The notes under the pieces: model-generated | Databases searched by the model: none | Told to the model about the DNA's origin: nothing | The model's input: only the letters and a program-made list of their open reading frames with translations | DNA from: Kushneria phyllosphaerae | GTDB taxonomy: Bacteria > Pseudomonadota > Gammaproteobacteria > Pseudomonadales > Halomonadaceae | Direction: 5' to 3' | Assembly (NCBI RefSeq): GCF_900312995.1 | Contig: NZ_ONZI01000004.1 | Coordinates: 434,001 to 498,000, forward strand | Length of the DNA: 64,000 nt | Shown here: positions 61,947 through 64,000 of the stretch, in pieces | Numbering within the stretch: position 1 is the first letter of the stretch | How the letters are laid out: each line of letters begins with the position of its first letter | Made by a program: the position numbers and the translations under genes

Positions 61947-62930
61947 ATGACAACACCTGATATCGATCACGACTTTCTGGCCAGTGCACGTCGCACGCTT
62001 TTACTAGAGCAGAACGCTCTGAGAGATTTGTGCGAACGCCTTGATGCGCCCTTTACCCACGCCTGTCAGCACATGCTGGCATGTCGCGGGCGAGTGGTGG
62101 TCACAGGCGTTGGTAAATCGGGCCATGTGGGACGCAAGATAGCGGCAACGCTTGCCAGCACCGGCACGCCCTCGTTTTTCGTGCATGCCGGTGAAGCCAG
62201 CCACGGCGACCTGGGAATGCTGGTGCGCGACGATCTTGTTCTGGCCCTGTCCAATTCAGGGGAAACGGCCGAACTGACCGCCCTGCTGCCCCTTTTCAAG
62301 CGCCTGGGCACCACCATGATCGCCATGACCGGCAACACGTCCTCGAGTCTTGCCAGACACGCCGATGTCCATCTTGATGTCAGTGTGGCTCAGGAAGCCT
62401 GCCCGCTGAATCTGGCCCCCACTTCCTCGACCACGGCGGCGCTGGCGCTCGGTGACGCCCTGGCGATCGCCTTGCTGGAAGCGCGACGCTTTAGCCCCGA
62501 GGATTTTGCACTGTCACACCCTGGCGGCACCCTGGGCAAGCGCTTGCTGCTGCGAGTAGAGGATCTGATGCACACCGGCGACGAGCTTCCGGTCATTCGA
62601 CAGGATGCACGTCTGAGCGAGGCACTGGTCGAAATGACGCGCAAGGGGCACGGCTTTACGTGTATCACCGATAATACCGGCCGCCTCGTGGGCATCTATA
62701 CCGATGGGGATCTACGCCGCACAATCGATCGCCATGGCGATGTCCGACAGCTGATCATTTGGGACATCATGACGCCCGGCGGCCGCACCATCGGGGCGCA
62801 GACCCTTGCGGCTGAAGCCGTCAGGGTCATGGAGGATCATCGTATTACGGCGCTGGTCGTCGTCGATGATCGACATCGGCCCATCGGACTTCTCAAGATG
62901 CATGACCTGCTCAGAAGCGGCATTGTCTAG
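61947..62930 (+). CDS. kdsD: Arabinose-5-phosphate isomerase
   Basis: KdsD converts ribulose 5-phosphate to arabinose 5-phosphate, the first step to the LPS sugar KDO. The 327-residue protein (E. coli 328) has an N-terminal SIS domain (GVGKSGHVGRKIAATLASTGTPSFFVHAGEASHGDLGM) and two CBS domains from ~residue 205, including YTDGDLRRTIDRHGDVR. The ATG at 61947 is chosen by family length; the frame is open 64 codons further into the intergenic region without conservation. The divergent mla operon and following kdsC are the E. coli arrangement. Confidence 0.96.
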   Translation: MTTPDIDHDFLASARRTLLLEQNALRDLCERLDAPFTHACQHMLACRGRVVVTGVGKSGHVGRKIAATLASTGTPSFFVHAGEASHGDLGMLVRDDLVLALSNSGETAELTALLPLFKRLGTTMIAMTGNTSSSLARHADVHLDVSVAQEACPLNLAPTSSTTAALALGDALAIALLEARRFSPEDFALSHPGGTLGKRLLLRVEDLMHTGDELPVIRQDARLSEALVEMTRKGHGFTCITDNTGRLVGIYTDGDLRRTIDRHGDVRQLIIWDIMTPGGRTIGAQTLAAEAVRVMEDHRITALVVVDDRHRPIGLLKMHDLLRSGIV

Positions 62931-63031
62931 TATCGCCCTGATGCCTACTCGCCTACAAGACGACATGGCCACTACTGCCCGATCGAACCCGGGTCGCTGG
63001 TCGCCATGCCGGAGAACTGACACAAAACGCC

Positions 63032-63601
63032 ATGACACGATCTGATGACACAATCTCTGCACTGACAATCCCTGCACTGGACGAACGCGCCCGCCCCATC
63101 CGTCTTTTGGCGCTGGACGTTGACGGCGTTTTAACGGATGGCCGGCTTCGCTACGCCTCACAGCCCGAGGATGATGGCGACAAGGTGTTTCATGTTCGTG
63201 ACGGGCTCGGCCTGAAGCTGCTTATGCAGGCAGGCATCGATATTGCCCTGATCACGGGCAGGGTCTCGCCTGCCGTTGACCGACGCGCGCAGGAACTGGG
63301 TATTGCCCATGTCATCCAAGGGCGTGACGACAAGCGCGTCGTACTCGGGGCACTGATGGCAGAGCTGAATCTCGAGCCCGCAGAAGTGTGCTACTGCGGC
63401 GACGATCTGCCCGACCTCGGCGCCATTTTGCATGCAGGCCTGGGCGTGACGGTAGCGGATGCACCGGACTATATTCGTCAGCGTGCCGACCTGGTGACCA
63501 AAACGCCCGGCGGGCACGGCGCAGTACGTGAACTCTGTGAATGGCTCCTTAACGCGAAAGGCCTCTGGCAGGATATCATTGCTGCTCATGAGCGGCCCTG
63601 A
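63032..63601 (+). CDS. kdsC: KDO-8-phosphate phosphatase
   Basis: KdsC removes phosphate from KDO-8-P to release KDO for the LPS core. The 189-residue HAD-superfamily C0 protein has the nucleophile motif LALDVDGVLTDGRL, LITGRVSPAV and the Mg-binding CGDDLPDLGAILHAG. It lies 101 nt after kdsD and 31 nt before lptC. GTG/ATG starts near 63032 are the only ones preserving the N-terminus. Confidence 0.96.
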   Translation: MTRSDDTISALTIPALDERARPIRLLALDVDGVLTDGRLRYASQPEDDGDKVFHVRDGLGLKLLMQAGIDIALITGRVSPAVDRRAQELGIAHVIQGRDDKRVVLGALMAELNLEPAEVCYCGDDLPDLGAILHAGLGVTVADAPDYIRQRADLVTKTPGGHGAVRELCEWLLNAKGLWQDIIAAHERP

Positions 63602-63632
63602 GGCTGCACCGCTTACCCGACAGGACGTGCAT

Positions 63633-64000
63633 ATGGCTTTTCGAGACAGACTTCCTTCCGGACGGACACGGGCACGTCTTGGCATTTTGATTCTGGTACT
63701 GGCTCTGGGGGGCGTGCTGACACTGATCGATCAACGCAATGCCCTGATGGCACCGGGCCCTGCTCCGGACAGCTCCCAGGGCGCCCCCGATTATTATCTC
63801 GAAGGCGTGACCTATACCCGCTTTGATGAGCAGGGCCAAAGGGCCCAGACCATGGAAAGCCCGCGCGTGTCTCACACGCCTGAAGATGATGTGACCCGCG
63901 CCGTCACCCCGCACTTCACCCTGCTGGGCGATGACGGCAATCAATGGACAGCCTATGGTGCGCGCGCCGTGCTCGGGCCCGATGCCAACACGTTCGTGCT
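63633..64000 (+). CDS. lptC: LPS export protein LptC (5' part, runs off window)
   Basis: LptC is the bitopic inner-membrane component of the Lpt bridge that passes LPS from LptBFG to LptA. The visible 122 residues start MAFRDRLPSGRTRARL and have one membrane span (LGILILVLALGGVLTLI). A periplasmic beta-jellyroll follows with PDYYLEGVTYTRFDEQGQ and VTPHFTLLGDDGNQWTAYGARA. CAGGAC precedes the ATG. The frame is still open at the right edge. Position after kdsD-kdsC matches E. coli. Confidence 0.94.
   Translation, partial: MAFRDRLPSGRTRARLGILILVLALGGVLTLIDQRNALMAPGPAPDSSQGAPDYYLEGVTYTRFDEQGQRAQTMESPRVSHTPEDDVTRAVTPHFTLLGDDGNQWTAYGARAVLGPDANTFV

Overview
This 64 kb window is a dense stretch of bacterial housekeeping chromosome. 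The gene content and order (pilBCD-coaE-yacG; secA-argJ-Nudix; the dcw division and wall cluster; rnpB-rsmI-lpoA; sspAB-rpsI-rplM; degS-hisD-hisG-murA-mla-kdsDC-lptC) are those of a Gammaproteobacterium. Individual proteins (TyrA-AroA fusion, TrkH/TrkI-type K+ transporter, acidic GyrA tail, short-form HisG) and the roughly 60% GC content fit a member of the Halomonadaceae, Halomonas/Kushneria-like. The family assignment is inference; no 16S or other marker is present. I see no prophage, insertion sequence, CRISPR array, integron or tRNA gene.

Layout. 1-1.25 kb: 3' end of an aldo/keto reductase, two terminators and a zinc-independent ribosomal protein L36. 1.26-11.0 kb (minus strand): rpsA, cmk, the tyrA-aroA fusion, pheA, serC and gyrA, that is translation, aromatic amino acid and serine synthesis, and DNA gyrase. 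11.4-13.5 kb (plus): rdgC and a PlsC-like acyltransferase. 13.6-19.7 kb: a Trk potassium transporter and a type IV pilus locus with the pilin pilA divergent from pilBCD. 19.7-26.7 kb: coaE, yacG, a Nudix/ThiE-like fusion, argJ, secA, a small exported ORF directly upstream of secA, and divergent dciA.

26.7-43.4 kb (minus): lpxC and the dcw cluster, rsmH-ftsL-ftsI-murE-murF-mraY-murD-ftsW-murG-murC-ftsQ-ftsA-ftsZ. From ftsL to murC, neighbours overlap or lie within a few bases of each other, which implies translational coupling. mraZ is not at the front, where the RNase P RNA gene sits instead, and neither murB nor ddlB lies between murC and ftsQ. 43.8-48.3 kb: rsmI on one strand; lpoA, yraN, diaA and a dolP-like lipoprotein gene on the other. 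48.3-53.3 kb: sspB, sspA, rpsI, rplM, zapE, zapG and a Nif3-like gene. 53.5-64 kb: a DegS-type protease, then hisD, hisG, murA, a BolA-family gene and mlaBCDEF on the minus strand, and kdsD, kdsC and a partial lptC on the plus strand, joining wall-precursor, outer-membrane lipid transport and LPS core synthesis.

The most interesting candidate is the 116-codon ORF at 25779-26129, between dciA and secA. It has a recognisable signal peptide and an Arg-Gly-Pro-Pro element seven residues from its C-terminus. An RNA hairpin spans its last codons and ends just before the secA ribosome binding site. This is the architecture of a SecM-type secretion monitor, but its sequence does not match the classical SecM arrest motif. 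Its assignment is a hypothesis.
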